Source: Pelagerythrobacter rhizovicinus (GTDB lineage Bacteria; Pseudomonadota; Alphaproteobacteria; Sphingomonadales; Sphingomonadaceae). Taken from it: a stretch of 64,000 bases of DNA. The position numbers and the translations under genes were made by a program. Positions 53,948 to 63,346 of this stretch are shown piece by piece. Below the pieces are notes generated by a model. It saw only the letters and a list, made by a program, of their open reading frames with translations. It had not been told where the DNA came from and did not search any database. The stretch is from contig NZ_SDPV01000002.1 in NCBI RefSeq assembly GCF_004135625.1, positions 1-64,000 on the forward strand, given 5' to 3'. Within the stretch, counting starts at the first letter, position 1. The number at the start of each line of letters is the position of its first letter.

Positions 53948-54283
53948 CTACCCCTCGGGAGAGGAGTCGTCGGAGCGCGTGTTCGCCATCCTGAAAATGT
54001 TCCTGAAGGCCACCGCTATTCCGAGGAACAGGCCGACCAACAGACCCCAGGGCGACGTGCCGGCGAAGGTATCGACCAACCAGCCGAGCACGAGACCGCC
54101 GAGAATACCGCCGAGCAGATCCGCGAGCACCCGGTTGCCGCTGCGATAGTTCGCATCGGCCCCGGTCGCCTGCGGCCGGTTGCGCTGATCTTCGCGCTCG
54201 CGTGCGGCTTTGAGCCGCTCTTCGAGCGCATCGATCCGCGCATCCTCGGCGATAGGTTCTCGTGCGGGCTTGTCGTCGCTCAT
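53948..54283 (-). CDS. atpI: ATP synthase assembly protein AtpI
   Basis: 111 residues from the ATG at 54283 with GGAG 7 nt upstream. A charged N-terminus then two helices (LLGGILGGLVLGWLVDTFAG, LLVGLFLGIAVAFRNIFRM). First gene of the F0 operon; helps c-ring assembly. Confidence 0.9.
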   Translation of the reverse strand: MSDDKPAREPIAEDARIDALEERLKAAREREDQRNRPQATGADANYRSGNRVLADLLGGILGGLVLGWLVDTFAGTSPWGLLVGLFLGIAVAFRNIFRMANTRSDDSSPEG

Positions 54284-54424
54284 GCCATGCTCCTTGAACG
54301 GGAAGGCGAGGCACGGGCAACTACTGCCCGCCGAGGGCGCCGCCCCCTTAGGCGGCACCTATGACCGAGTCAATCGGCGGGTCGCTGCATTGCGGAAGAA
54401 GTTTTCGCCGCCCGAGGTTCGCAC

Positions 54425-54823
54425 CTAGGCCGGGCAGCGGCTGTCGCGCTGCGGCGGCGCGCTGGTGCGCGTCTGCCACGAACCGTCCGGTGCCTGATAC
54501 TTTTCGCCCGGCTTGGTCCGCGCGATCGCGATGCAGCCGGCGGTCAGCGCGTATTCCTCGAGCGTCGCGTTGGCCGCTTGCGCCTTCTGCGCGTAGACCG
54601 CGCGCCGCTTGATGTTGATGTCGTTGACCATGCGCTGCAGCTCGGGCGTCGAAGCGCCGACGATGCCCAGATAGCCGTCCATCTTCTCACCCACCTTGCC
54701 GCTTTCGCGCGCGGCCTCGTAGGCCGGGTCGCGCTGCGCATGAGCCGTTCCTGCCAGTCCGCCCGCGGCAAGCGCGAAGCCGGCGGCGGCGAGCGCCATC
54801 TTGCGAACCAAATCCCTGTTCAT
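54425..54823 (-). CDS. ydbL: YdbL family (DUF1318) periplasmic protein
   Basis: 132 residues from MNRDLVRKMALAAAGFALAA with a signal peptide ending THAQ. DGYLGIVGASTPELQRMVND then INIKRRAVY is the YdbL signature. In E. coli YdbL works with YdbH and YnbE in outer-membrane lipid homeostasis. Confidence 0.88.
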   Translation of the reverse strand: MNRDLVRKMALAAAGFALAAGGLAGTAHAQRDPAYEAARESGKVGEKMDGYLGIVGASTPELQRMVNDINIKRRAVYAQKAQAANATLEEYALTAGCIAIARTKPGEKYQAPDGSWQTRTSAPPQRDSRCPA

Positions 54824-54849
54824 GCCAGATCCCTTCACAACGCTTCCCA

Positions 54850-55110
54850 TCAGAAGATTTCCGCGTTTTCCTCGATCGTATTGCCCGCGTCTTCCGCGAG
54901 CCGGTAGATCACTTCCTGCCGGATGTTGATGTTGAGTTCGATGACGATCGGCTTGTCGGGCGCTTCCACGGAAATGCACCCAGCCAGCGTCACCAAACCC
55001 GCCACCACCAGCGGCAGCGAACGGATCGCCCGCTTCGGCCCTGTCGCATCCCCCTGCATGGGCAGGGTTCTCGCAGCCGGGCGGCGCGCAGTCAATTCGG
55101 CTGACGTCAT
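54850..55110 (-). CDS. ynbE: YnbE family lipoprotein
   Basis: 86 residues; ATG overlaps the ydbH stop by 4 nt, though an internal Met (55059) would give a more usual signal length. Lipobox LAGC at LVTLAGCISVEAP; the mature part KPIVIELNINIRQEVIYRLA is the family hallmark, a strand thought to cap YdbH. Confidence 0.9.
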   Translation of the reverse strand: MTSAELTARRPAARTLPMQGDATGPKRAIRSLPLVVAGLVTLAGCISVEAPDKPIVIELNINIRQEVIYRLAEDAGNTIEENAEIF

Positions 55111-58100
55111 GGCATGGTCTCGCTTTCGTGGGTCTGAACGGGCGGTTCGTCTGGGATCAGGTCTTCGGGCCTGATCGCTTCCGGCGGCGGGCGCACCTGC
55201 GGCTGCAGGCGCGTGCCGTCGTCGGAGAGCAGGCCCAGCTCGCGCGGATCGCGCACGAAGGCGGGATCGTAGAGCGAGCGCAGGTTGGTGAGGAGCTGCG
55301 CGAAAGCCGCGCGGATATTGACTCGGAACTCGAGCGGCAGCCCGGCAATCTGGCGGGTGACGAAGTTCTCGCTCGCGCCCTCGCCCTGGCTCACCCCTTC
55401 GAAGCGCACTTCGGTGATGATCTCGCCCGACAGGTTGCCGTTCATGTCGATCGTCATCCGGCGATAGTCGAGCGAGCGCAGCGCGTCGAAGGCGAAGTTG
55501 GCGATCGGCGACAGGTCTTCGTAGGTCAGTTCGCCGACATATGACAGGTTCCCGCCCGGTGGACGCGAGATCAGGCGGCCGCCTTCGATCCTGCCGTTGC
55601 CCTGCTTGTCGAACACGATCGGCACTTCGCCATCGAACGTGCCGGTGGCGCTGATATTGCCGAGCTCGAGCTGCTGGATGAAGGTCGCCGCATCCAGCCC
55701 CGTGATCTCGAAAATGTAGGACCGCTGCTCGCTCGCGCCGAGGTTGAGGTCGACCGGGCGCAAGGTCAGCGTGCCGCCCATGAAGGGCCAGGTGCCGCCG
55801 ACGACCGAGAGGAACTGTCCCTCGCGCAAGGCGAACTCGACCTCGCCGTCCAGCACCTCGATGCCAGGATTGACCGAGGCGACGCGCAGCGTCTGCCCGG
55901 GCGCGGTGGTGAGGTTGATGAGATCGCTGAAGACGATCGTGCCCGAAGCGCCGCGCACCGGCCCGAACGCGGCGGCGAAGTCGAGGCTCTCGCTGGAGAA
56001 CTGCCCGGAGCTCGTCACGCCTTGCGCGTTCCAGTCGATACGGCCTGTGCCCGTGACAGTGCCCCGAGCATTGGCGATCACGCCCAGCGCGAGCGGGCTC
56101 AGCATGTCGGGCTGGAGCGATTCGTCGAAGAGCAGGCCGTTCACCGCAAGGTCGGCATGGCCGGTGCCGCTCGAGAGGTTATGTACGATCGCGACCTCGG
56201 TCACCTCGCGCTCACTGATCGGCTCGCGCAGAAGCGCGTCGGCGCGGATGACGTTGTTCTCCAGCGTCAGCGTGGCGCCGCGGGCCATCAGCGGATTGAA
56301 GCGATCGGTCTCGCTGCGATCCTCGAGGACGAAGCTGCCCTGGTCGATCGCGAACACCCCGCCGGCATAGCGCCAGTTGCCCGCCGTCTGCCGCAAGTCG
56401 AGCGGCACAGAGAAGAGCTCGACGTCGGCGTCGGCAAATGTCCCGGCGATCTCGCTGCCGAGCGTCGCCTGGATGTCGCTCACGCGGAATCGGTTCGCCT
56501 CCCGGTCCGGCCCGAGCGCGACCACGACGTCGCGCACCGAGAGGTTGCCGGGATAGGCGAAGCCAACCGCCCCGGTGCGGAGCGCGATCGGCGTCCCCGC
56601 CAGCTCGCCCGCGAGATCGAGCGAAGGCGCACCGGCCGCGAGGCGGAGTCCTCCGTCGCCGTAGGCGAGGATCGGCGCGCCCCGACGCGGGCACAGCGTC
56701 AGACCGCGGCGTTCGAGCGCCAGATTGGCGAGTTCGAGCCGGTCGAAGCGGAACTCGGTGCAACTGCGCCACAGCGCCAGTCCGCCCCCGCTTGACCAGG
56801 CGCCGTCGAGCGGCACGACGAGATCTTGCGCCGAACCGCCCGGGAGCGCGCCAGTGGCGACCGCGCTCCCCGAAAAGCCGAGCGCTCCGCCCGGCCCCTG
56901 CGCCAGCACGAGCTCCGGAATCGCCAGGCGCGAATCGCCCGCGGCATATTCGGCCATCCGCAGCCGCAGCACCGCATCGCGCCCCGGAAGCCGCTCCATC
57001 CGGCCTACGATTTGCGGCAGCCCTTCCCCGCCCGTGCTGAAATTCCCGGTCAGGCGCGCGGCGCCCCCCGCCGGGCTGCTGAAGTGGACCCGCGAAAGCG
57101 CCAGCAGCGTCGCGCCGCTGCCGCCGCGCAGGGCCGCACTGGGGACGACGAGCGACAGGGCCTCGCCGTCTTTGCGCAGCCGCAGGTTGCCCGCGAGCCG
57201 GCTGCCGCGAGCCTCGCGCTGGAGAGCGCCGGCAAAACGTTCGAGCAGCGGCGCAAGCAGCGTGTCGCGCCCCGCCTGCGCCAGGCCGCCGAGCTGGCCG
57301 GCGAATCCATCGCCCATGCGCAGCCCGTTGCCCTCGATCTCGGCATCTGTCTCCGCCTGATCGAAGGAGTCGCGCGTGCGCAGGAGGCCCTTGGCCGTGA
57401 GGACGGCAAACCGCGCCTGCGGATGCGCCACCCCGCGCCCGACCAGCGAATAGCGCGCCGTCAGCCGGTCCTCGCGCCAGGTCGCACGCAAGGTTCCGTT
57501 GACGCCGTTCGCCGCAAGGCTGGACAGCGCGGCCCGCCCGCTCGCTAGCTTCGCCGTGCCTTCGTAGCCTGCCAGGTCCGCGTCGGCCGTCGCGTCCAGC
57601 TCCATCCAGGCATCGGCCAGCCGCAATCCGCTCTCGGGGCAGGTGAGCGCTCCGAGCCGCACCGGCCCCGCGAAGCGCGGCTTTCCGGCGCTGGTCGTGA
57701 AATAGCCGTAGACGGTCGTGTCGCGCGCGGCGCAGCCGCCGTCGGCAAGCTCGGGGGCGGTCGCCGCCACGATGCCAGCAAAGCCGCCTTTCAGTCTGCC
57801 GGCCCCCTCGGCCTTGATCCCGACCGGCCCGAAGTCGGTTTCCAGCAGCGCGCGGCCGTCGACGAGCTTGAGATCGAGATCAGGCAGTCCCGGCGGTGCT
57901 CCCGTGTCGCGGAACAGCACGCGGTCGAGACTGCCGAAGCTGAGCTCACCGCCGCGCAGCCGGCCAAACAGGCGCGGCCGTTCGAGCACGACCCGGCCGA
58001 TGGTGGGCGTCCCGAAGCCGTAGCGCATGTTCACCGTCACGCGCTCGATCGTCAAGTCGGGCAGCAGCGGGTCCCCGATCACGACGTTGCGGAGCACCTG

Positions 58101-58331
58101 CCGCTCGGGCCCGATGCTCTCGATCTCGTATTCGGCAGCGAGATCGTAGTCGTCGAGCATTCCGGCAATGACGTCTGTGGCGATCCGCTCGCGCGAGAAC
58201 CACGCGGCGGCAAGCGCCGCCAGGATCAGCACAAGAAGCGCGAGAGCGATGCGCCAGCGCCATCTCATCGTGCGCCGGCGCGGCGCTTCGGCCTCAACCT
58301 CGTCTGCATTGTCGTCTTCGGCCAGCGCCAT
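55107..58331 (-). CDS. ydbH: YdbH family AsmA-like intermembrane phospholipid transport protein
   Basis: 1074 residues from MALAEDDNADEVEAEA; one N-terminal membrane helix (WRIALALLVLILAALAAAWF) and a long beta-rich periplasmic body. The C-terminal YDBH domain (IVFDKQGNGRIEGGRLISRP, NFAFDALRSLDYRRMTIDMN) is clear. AsmA-clan bridges carry phospholipids from inner to outer membrane. Operon ydbH-ynbE-ydbL. Confidence 0.92.
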   Translation of the reverse strand: MALAEDDNADEVEAEAPRRRTMRWRWRIALALLVLILAALAAAWFSRERIATDVIAGMLDDYDLAAEYEIESIGPERQVLRNVVIGDPLLPDLTIERVTVNMRYGFGTPTIGRVVLERPRLFGRLRGGELSFGSLDRVLFRDTGAPPGLPDLDLKLVDGRALLETDFGPVGIKAEGAGRLKGGFAGIVAATAPELADGGCAARDTTVYGYFTTSAGKPRFAGPVRLGALTCPESGLRLADAWMELDATADADLAGYEGTAKLASGRAALSSLAANGVNGTLRATWREDRLTARYSLVGRGVAHPQARFAVLTAKGLLRTRDSFDQAETDAEIEGNGLRMGDGFAGQLGGLAQAGRDTLLAPLLERFAGALQREARGSRLAGNLRLRKDGEALSLVVPSAALRGGSGATLLALSRVHFSSPAGGAARLTGNFSTGGEGLPQIVGRMERLPGRDAVLRLRMAEYAAGDSRLAIPELVLAQGPGGALGFSGSAVATGALPGGSAQDLVVPLDGAWSSGGGLALWRSCTEFRFDRLELANLALERRGLTLCPRRGAPILAYGDGGLRLAAGAPSLDLAGELAGTPIALRTGAVGFAYPGNLSVRDVVVALGPDREANRFRVSDIQATLGSEIAGTFADADVELFSVPLDLRQTAGNWRYAGGVFAIDQGSFVLEDRSETDRFNPLMARGATLTLENNVIRADALLREPISEREVTEVAIVHNLSSGTGHADLAVNGLLFDESLQPDMLSPLALGVIANARGTVTGTGRIDWNAQGVTSSGQFSSESLDFAAAFGPVRGASGTIVFSDLINLTTAPGQTLRVASVNPGIEVLDGEVEFALREGQFLSVVGGTWPFMGGTLTLRPVDLNLGASEQRSYIFEITGLDAATFIQQLELGNISATGTFDGEVPIVFDKQGNGRIEGGRLISRPPGGNLSYVGELTYEDLSPIANFAFDALRSLDYRRMTIDMNGNLSGEIITEVRFEGVSQGEGASENFVTRQIAGLPLEFRVNIRAAFAQLLTNLRSLYDPAFVRDPRELGLLSDDGTRLQPQVRPPPEAIRPEDLIPDEPPVQTHESETMP

Positions 58332-58366
58332 CGTCCCCCACTTGCGCGCATCGCCCGGCAAAGGCA

Positions 58367-59113
58367 ATGCATCGCGTGTCGAACGCGACCATGGGGGGAA
58401 GGTTGCCGCAGGGGACCGAAAAGCCGGACCAGATCGGCGCCGCACACGCCGGCGCGGGCCATCGCGCGCGGCTGCGGCAACGCCTGCTGACCGGCGGCGC
58501 GGAGGCGCTGGCGGATTACGAGGTCCTCGAATACCTGCTCTTCGCCGCCAACCCGCGCGGCGACACCAAGCCGCTCGCCAAGGCCCTGCTGGCCCGCTTC
58601 GGATCGCTGCCCGGGGTGCTCAACGCGGATCCCGGCGCGCTGCGCCAGGTCAAGGGCATGGGCGAGACCGGCGCGGCCACGCTGAAGGCGGTCGCCCTCG
58701 CGGCCCGGCGCATGGCGCGCGGGCAGGTCGCACAGAAACCGGTGCTGGGAAGCTGGCAGGCGCTGCTCGACTACCTGACGATCGACATGGCGCACCTCAC
58801 GGTCGAGCGCGTGCGCGTGCTCTATCTCGACACGCGCAACCGGCTGATCGCCGATCACCACGTGGGCGACGGCTCGATAGACGAGGCGGCGATTCATCCG
58901 CGCGAAGTGGTGAAGAAGGCGCTCGACGTCGGCGCGAGCGCGATGATCCTGGTCCACAACCATCCGAGCGGCAATCCCGAGCCGAGCCGCGCCGATATCC
59001 AGATCACGCAGCGCATTGCCGAAGCCGGGCGGCTGCTCGGCATCGTTGTCCACGATCACGTGATCGTGGGGCGCGAGGGACACACGAGCCTGAAGGCGAA
59101 GGGACTGATCTGA
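58367..59113 (+). CDS. radC: RadC family JAB-domain protein
   Basis: 248 residues; start at 58367 or an ATG at 58391. Helix-hairpin-helix region (DYEVLEYLLFAANPRGDTKP) and the JAMM metalloprotease-like motif ILVHNHPSGNPEPSRADIQI. Once linked to repair; biochemical function unsettled. Confidence 0.94.
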   Translation: MHRVSNATMGGRLPQGTEKPDQIGAAHAGAGHRARLRQRLLTGGAEALADYEVLEYLLFAANPRGDTKPLAKALLARFGSLPGVLNADPGALRQVKGMGETGAATLKAVALAARRMARGQVAQKPVLGSWQALLDYLTIDMAHLTVERVRVLYLDTRNRLIADHHVGDGSIDEAAIHPREVVKKALDVGASAMILVHNHPSGNPEPSRADIQITQRIAEAGRLLGIVVHDHVIVGREGHTSLKAKGLI

Positions 59114-59200
59114 CCGAAGAGGCCGAGGAGACGCCACCGATTTGCCATGAGAGGCGGGACATGGCAGGTTGATGCCACATCAAACCACGGGGGAAGTTTG

Positions 59201-60037
59201 ATGCGCCTTGCTGCTCCGATTTTCACTGCCGCGCTGCTTCTTGCCGCGCCCGCCGCCGCGCAGGATGCCGAACGCCATCTTCAGGAGGCTGCCGAACTCT
59301 TCCTTCAGGCCGAGCGGGCGAAGAACACGCCCTACGTCCGCATCGGCACGATCCGGCAGGCGATCGCCGAGGTGGAGAAGGCCGAAGCGGCCCTCAACGA
59401 ACCTCGCGCGGACGTGATCGGCGGAAAGCGGGAAATGCAGCTCTCACTCGCCGAAGCCTATCTCGACGATGGGGAAAGCATTCAGGCGCTCGACACGCTC
59501 GACGCCATACTCGCCGGCTTCGGCGGCGAGGTGCCCACGAGCGGCGCGACCGCGATGCAGTACGCGCGCGCATTGCGGCTGTCGATCGTCGCGGGCTTTC
59601 GCGGGCCGGCCTATGATCGCGGGCGCACGGCGCTGGCCGAATCGGTCCGGTTCGGCCGCGCGCTCGTCGCGGGCGACCCGGCCAACGAATACCTGATGCG
59701 CAATCTCGCACGCGACCTGACCGACGAGGCTTTCATCCGGTGGGTGCTCGGCGACAACCCGGGATCGGACGCCGCCGCAGCCGAGGCCCTGGCGTTATGG
59801 CGCCAGCTCTACGCCGCGCAGCCCCGGTCGCGGGAGGCCGGCAACCAGTTGTTCGTGTGGATGCTCCACACGGCCTACGCCCGGCACGACCCCGCGCTGC
59901 TGATCGAGGCGATAGAACACGCCGAGACGCTCAAGCAGCGCCAGCTGTTCGACCGCGAATACGAGGCGCGGCTTGACGCGGCGATCCAGCGCTGTCCGTT
60001 GCGCGGCGTCGAGCGGCGCTGCGACCACCGCTGGTGA
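59201..60037 (+). CDS. secreted helical-repeat protein
   Basis: 278 residues from MRLAAPIFTAALLLAAPAAA with GGGGGAAG before the ATG. Alternating helices (EAAELFLQAERAKNTPYVRI, MQLSLAEAYLDDGESIQALD) suggest TPR-like repeats. Two Cys near the C-terminus (QRCPLRGVERRCDHRW). Family not recognised. Confidence 0.7.
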   Translation: MRLAAPIFTAALLLAAPAAAQDAERHLQEAAELFLQAERAKNTPYVRIGTIRQAIAEVEKAEAALNEPRADVIGGKREMQLSLAEAYLDDGESIQALDTLDAILAGFGGEVPTSGATAMQYARALRLSIVAGFRGPAYDRGRTALAESVRFGRALVAGDPANEYLMRNLARDLTDEAFIRWVLGDNPGSDAAAAEALALWRQLYAAQPRSREAGNQLFVWMLHTAYARHDPALLIEAIEHAETLKQRQLFDREYEARLDAAIQRCPLRGVERRCDHRW

Positions 60038-60049
60038 CGCTCGATCGTC

Positions 60050-61273
60050 CTATCCCGCGACGAGCCCCCGCAAATCCAGTCCACTCGGCTCCTGAAAGAT
60101 GCGCAGTCCGAATTCGGGCATGATCGCCAGCAGGTGATCGAAAATATCCGCCTGGATGGCCTCGTAGTCGCCCCAGGCGGTGGTGTCGGTGAAGCAGTAG
60201 ATCTCCAGCGGCAGACCTTGGGCGCCGGGCTCCAGCTGGCGGACGAGCAGCGTCATCGCGGGAGTGATCCTGGGGTGCGCGCGCAGATAGGCGATGACGT
60301 AGGCGCGGAAGGTGCCGACATTGGTCACGCGCCGGGCATTGACCGGCTCGCGCGCGGCCTCGCCCAGGCCGGTGTTCCATTCACCGATCTCGCGCTCCTT
60401 GTCGGCGAGATAGCCGTCTATCAGCTTGAAGCGGCGGAGCTTGGCTTTCTCCTCCTCGTCGAGGAAGCGGATGGAGTTCTGGTCGATGTTGATCGCGCGC
60501 TTGATCCGGCGGCCGCCCGCTTCGGACATCCCGCGCCAGTTCTTGAAGCTGTCCGAGATCAGCCGGTGCGTGGGAATGGTGGTGATCGTCTTGTCGAAAT
60601 TCTGCACCTTCACCGTGTGCAGTGCGATGTCGATCACGTCGCCGTCGGCATTGAGCTCGGGCATCTCGATCCAGTCGCCCACCCGCAGCATGTCGTTCGA
60701 CGTGAGCTGCACCGAGGCGACGAGCGAGAGGATGGTATCCTTGAACACCAGCAACAGCACCGCCGCCATGGCGCCGAGGCCGGACAACAGCAGCAGCGGC
60801 GATTGCTCGATCAGCGCGGCGACCATCAGGATCGCGGCGGCGGCGTACACCACGATCTTCAGCACCTGGATGTAGCCCTTGATCGGCCGGTTCGCGGCAT
60901 CCGGCCGTCGATCGTAGAGATCCTTTACGAAGCTGAGCCCCGCACTGATCGCCATGGCGATCACGAGAATGATCAGCGCGGCCGCGACGTTGGAGACCAC
61001 CTCCTTAACCGCGTAGGGCAGGTGCGGAACGAGCCTTATGCCGTGCGAGACGATGAGCGCCGGAACGATGTTGGCGAGGTATGCGACAACCTTGCCCGGA
61101 TGCGGCCCGTCCTTCGGCAACAGCCGGGCCATCAGCAGGCGCAGGATGATCTTCTTGGCGACGAAGTTCGCCAGCCAGGCGATCGCCACCAGCACGCCGA
61201 GCCCGATCAGCGCTTCTGCGGCAGGAGCAAGGCCGGTCAGGCCGAAGTCTTCGTAAGTCGGGAGGTCCATCAT
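60050..61273 (-). CDS. MscS-family mechanosensitive channel (YbdG-like)
   Basis: 407 residues from MMDLPTYEDFG; no ribosome binding site is clear. Five membrane helices, pore helix region LLLLSGLGAMAAVLLLVFKD, then the beta domain (MLRVGDWIEMPELNADGDVI, ALHTVKVQNFDKTITTIPTH). The large cytoplasmic end matches YbdG/MscM rather than small MscS. Confidence 0.9.
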   Translation of the reverse strand: MMDLPTYEDFGLTGLAPAAEALIGLGVLVAIAWLANFVAKKIILRLLMARLLPKDGPHPGKVVAYLANIVPALIVSHGIRLVPHLPYAVKEVVSNVAAALIILVIAMAISAGLSFVKDLYDRRPDAANRPIKGYIQVLKIVVYAAAAILMVAALIEQSPLLLLSGLGAMAAVLLLVFKDTILSLVASVQLTSNDMLRVGDWIEMPELNADGDVIDIALHTVKVQNFDKTITTIPTHRLISDSFKNWRGMSEAGGRRIKRAINIDQNSIRFLDEEEKAKLRRFKLIDGYLADKEREIGEWNTGLGEAAREPVNARRVTNVGTFRAYVIAYLRAHPRITPAMTLLVRQLEPGAQGLPLEIYCFTDTTAWGDYEAIQADIFDHLLAIMPEFGLRIFQEPSGLDLRGLVAG

Positions 61274-61384
61274 GGGCGTGTCATGCCGTCCGTCCGTGCG
61301 GGCGGCTGGTTCCTTTGTTCGCGATCGATGAAGGCCGCTTAGGTGCCCGTCGGGCACTGCTGTGTCAAATCAGGCAGTCGCCAC

Positions 61385-61753
61385 TTACCGCTTCTTCTTC
61401 GCGAGATTGAACGCGACCGCCTCGCGCACGAGCGCCTGCAGGGCCGGCGCGTCGATCGCGTCCCCTTCGAATATATCGATCGCGCGCCGCACGTTGCCGT
61501 CGAGACTGGCGTTGAACAGGCCCGCCGGGTCGTCCAGCGCGGCGCCCTGTGCGAAGGTCAGCTTGACCTTGTCCTTGTAGGTTTCGCCCGTGCAGATGAT
61601 GCCCTCGCGGCTCCAGGTCGGCACGCCGGCGGGGTTGGAGGGCTTGCGCCACTTGGCCTCCTCGACGATCTCGGGATCGGCACCCATGATGACCTCGCGT
61701 GCCTGTGCGAGCTTCGCACGCCGCCAGTCGCCCTGTTCGTTGTCCTGCGCCAA
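61385..61753 (-). CDS. DUF1801 domain protein
   Basis: 122 residues. PEIVEEAKWRKPSNPAGVPT then WSREGIICTGETYKDKVKL is the DUF1801 (YdhG-like) fold; Lys-rich tail. Next to a second DUF1801 gene. Function unknown. Confidence 0.85.
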   Translation of the reverse strand: MAQDNEQGDWRRAKLAQAREVIMGADPEIVEEAKWRKPSNPAGVPTWSREGIICTGETYKDKVKLTFAQGAALDDPAGLFNASLDGNVRRAIDIFEGDAIDAPALQALVREAVAFNLAKKKR

Positions 61754-61766
61754 ACCGCGCCTCCTG

Positions 61767-62174
61767 CTACATCTTCTCGCCGGGCAGCTTCGCCGCCTGC
61801 TTCACCCACGCGGTGAACTGGTCGCCCGGCATTTCGCCTTCGTGAATGTGGTAGTAGCGCACCTCGGGATACTTCGACTTTTCGGGCGGCGGCGGTTCGA
61901 GCGAGCTACCGCGGAAGAACGTCACCTTCACGTAGCGGTCGAAGCAATGGAACGAGGCGAACCAGCGGCCCTGCTCTTTGCCGTAGAACGGACTGTTCCA
62001 CTTCACCGCCTTCTCGACACCGGGAACCGCGCTGACGATCGCGGCGTCCAGCGCCTCGCCGACCGCGCGCTTCCAGCCGGGCATGGCGGCGATATACGCC
62101 TGCACCGGCGCATCGCCCTCCCCCTTCGGGATCTGCGGATTGCCGCCGGACAGCAATTTGGGCTTGCCCGTCAT
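61767..62174 (-). CDS. second DUF1801 domain protein
   Basis: 135 residues from MTGKPKLLSGGNPQIPKGEG; overlaps the small membrane gene by 4 nt. AIVSAVPGVEKAVKWNSPFY and GRWFASFHCFDRYVKVTFFR are the family motifs. Member of the ArsR-led operon. Confidence 0.88.
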   Translation of the reverse strand: MTGKPKLLSGGNPQIPKGEGDAPVQAYIAAMPGWKRAVGEALDAAIVSAVPGVEKAVKWNSPFYGKEQGRWFASFHCFDRYVKVTFFRGSSLEPPPPEKSKYPEVRYYHIHEGEMPGDQFTAWVKQAAKLPGEKM

Positions 62175-62368
62175 GACCGGCCGGGCCTGCGGTAATGGCG
62201 AACGAACATGTAAATGCCCGTCAGCATGAGGAAGAACAGGAACGGCAGTGGCGTGTAGTAGAGCCATTCCGGCGGTACCGCGAACGCCTGGAAGGCGAAT
62301 ATGCCCACGACGATCAGGGTGAAGATCATCGAGGTCCAGCGATGCAGTTGTCTGATCCGGGCGCCCAT
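62171..62368 (-). CDS. small two-helix membrane protein
   Basis: 65 residues. Helices MIFTLIVVGIFAFQAFAV and PLPFLFFLMLTGIYMFVRHY. One-base overlap with the SRPBCC gene upstream and 4 with DUF1801 downstream. Function unknown. Confidence 0.75.
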   Translation of the reverse strand: MGARIRQLHRWTSMIFTLIVVGIFAFQAFAVPPEWLYYTPLPFLFFLMLTGIYMFVRHYRRPGRS

Positions 62369-62778
62369 CAGTCCATCCTTTCCAGCAGGTTATCGAGCGA
62401 TTTGAGGAACCGCGGCCAGCCCGCCCGCGCGCCGTGATACGCCATCTTTTCCTCGGGCCGGAAGCCGGTCTGCTCCATCCGCAGCCGCGTGCCGGAGGGC
62501 GTGGGATCGAGCGTCCAGTTCACCACGCTTTCGAGGCCGGGGCCGTTCCAGCGATAGCTCAGCGAGCGCAACGGCTCGATCGCGAGCACCTCGCCTTCCA
62601 CCTTGCCCCATTCGGCCACCATCTCGAACCGCTCGCCCACCTCGGCACGGAAATCGTTCGGCATGATCCATTCGGTAAGCAGATCGCTTTGCGTCAGGGC
62701 GCGCCAAACCCGCTCCGGCGGATGTGCGAACTCGCGTTCGACGACGAGCGTGCGGGTTTCGCTAGCCGCTGCAGTCAA
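62368..62778 (-). CDS. SRPBCC/AHSA1 family protein
   Basis: 136 residues. REFAHPPERVWRALTQSDLL and FRPEEKMAYHGARAGWPRFL are typical of AHSA1-like START folds found in operons with ArsR regulators. Likely binds a hydrophobic ligand. Confidence 0.9.
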   Translation of the reverse strand: MTAAASETRTLVVEREFAHPPERVWRALTQSDLLTEWIMPNDFRAEVGERFEMVAEWGKVEGEVLAIEPLRSLSYRWNGPGLESVVNWTLDPTPSGTRLRMEQTGFRPEEKMAYHGARAGWPRFLKSLDNLLERMD

Positions 62779-63101
62779 TTGTCCATCCTCGCCAGCAGAT
62801 CGTCGAGGTCGTCGAACCGCGCTTCCCAGAACGCGCGCATCTGTCCCGTCCAGTCGTCGAGCGGCGCGAGCCGTGCCGGCAGCGCGCGATAGTAGGTCGA
62901 ACGACCGGCGCGCCGTCCTTCGACCAGCCCACCTTCCCTAAGCACCCCGAGATGCTTGGAGACCGCCGGCTGCGAGATTCCCGATCCGCGCGTGAGCCCG
63001 CCCACCGTGAGCTCACCCTCGCGGCACAGTCGCTCGAAGATCGCCCGGCGGCTCGCATCCGACAGAGAGCGGAAAAGGGTATCGGGATCGCACGTTGCCA
63101 T
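62775..63101 (-). CDS. ArsR-family transcriptional regulator
   Basis: 108 residues from MATCDPDTLFRSLSDASRRA. Winged helix with recognition helix GISQPAVSKHLGVLREGGLV. No metal-binding ELCVCDL motif, so it is the SRPBCC-linked, non-arsenic type. First gene of the five-gene operon ending at 61385. Confidence 0.92.
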   Translation of the reverse strand: MATCDPDTLFRSLSDASRRAIFERLCREGELTVGGLTRGSGISQPAVSKHLGVLREGGLVEGRRAGRSTYYRALPARLAPLDDWTGQMRAFWEARFDDLDDLLARMDN

Positions 63102-63110
63102 CGGCAATTC

Positions 63111-63126
63111 ATAACCCACCAGTTAT
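63111..63126. promoter_or_regulatory. candidate ArsR operator
   Basis: ATAAC-CCACCA-GTTAT inverted repeat 9 nt upstream of the ArsR ATG, AT-rich in a GC-rich setting; autorepressor site (inference). Confidence 0.55.
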
Positions 63127-63244
63127 AAATACGTCAACGGCCGGATTTCGCTTGCTCCGGTCCGGCTCGCCCGACGAGGAGAGGGCAGTTGTTTTTCGTG
63201 CCGCCGGCCCTATCCTCGTCTCCTCAACTCGAAGGACCTGGACA

Positions 63245-63346
63245 ATGAACGACACGGCTTTGGATCACGTCTCCTGTTTCCAGCCAGCCGAGTGTCTTTA
63301 TGTCTGCCCTTCTTACCATCGATCGTCTGTCCGCAGCCGCGCCTGA
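63245..63346 (+). CDS. short upstream ORF overlapping the ABC-F start
   Basis: 33 codons (MNDTALDHVSCFQPAECLYV...) with GAAGGA 9 nt before the ATG, a better ribosome binding site than the ABC-F gene has. It overlaps the ABC-F reading frame by 47 nt in another frame. It may be a leader peptide; it may also be chance. Confidence 0.35.
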   Translation: MNDTALDHVSCFQPAECLYVCPSYHRSSVRSRA

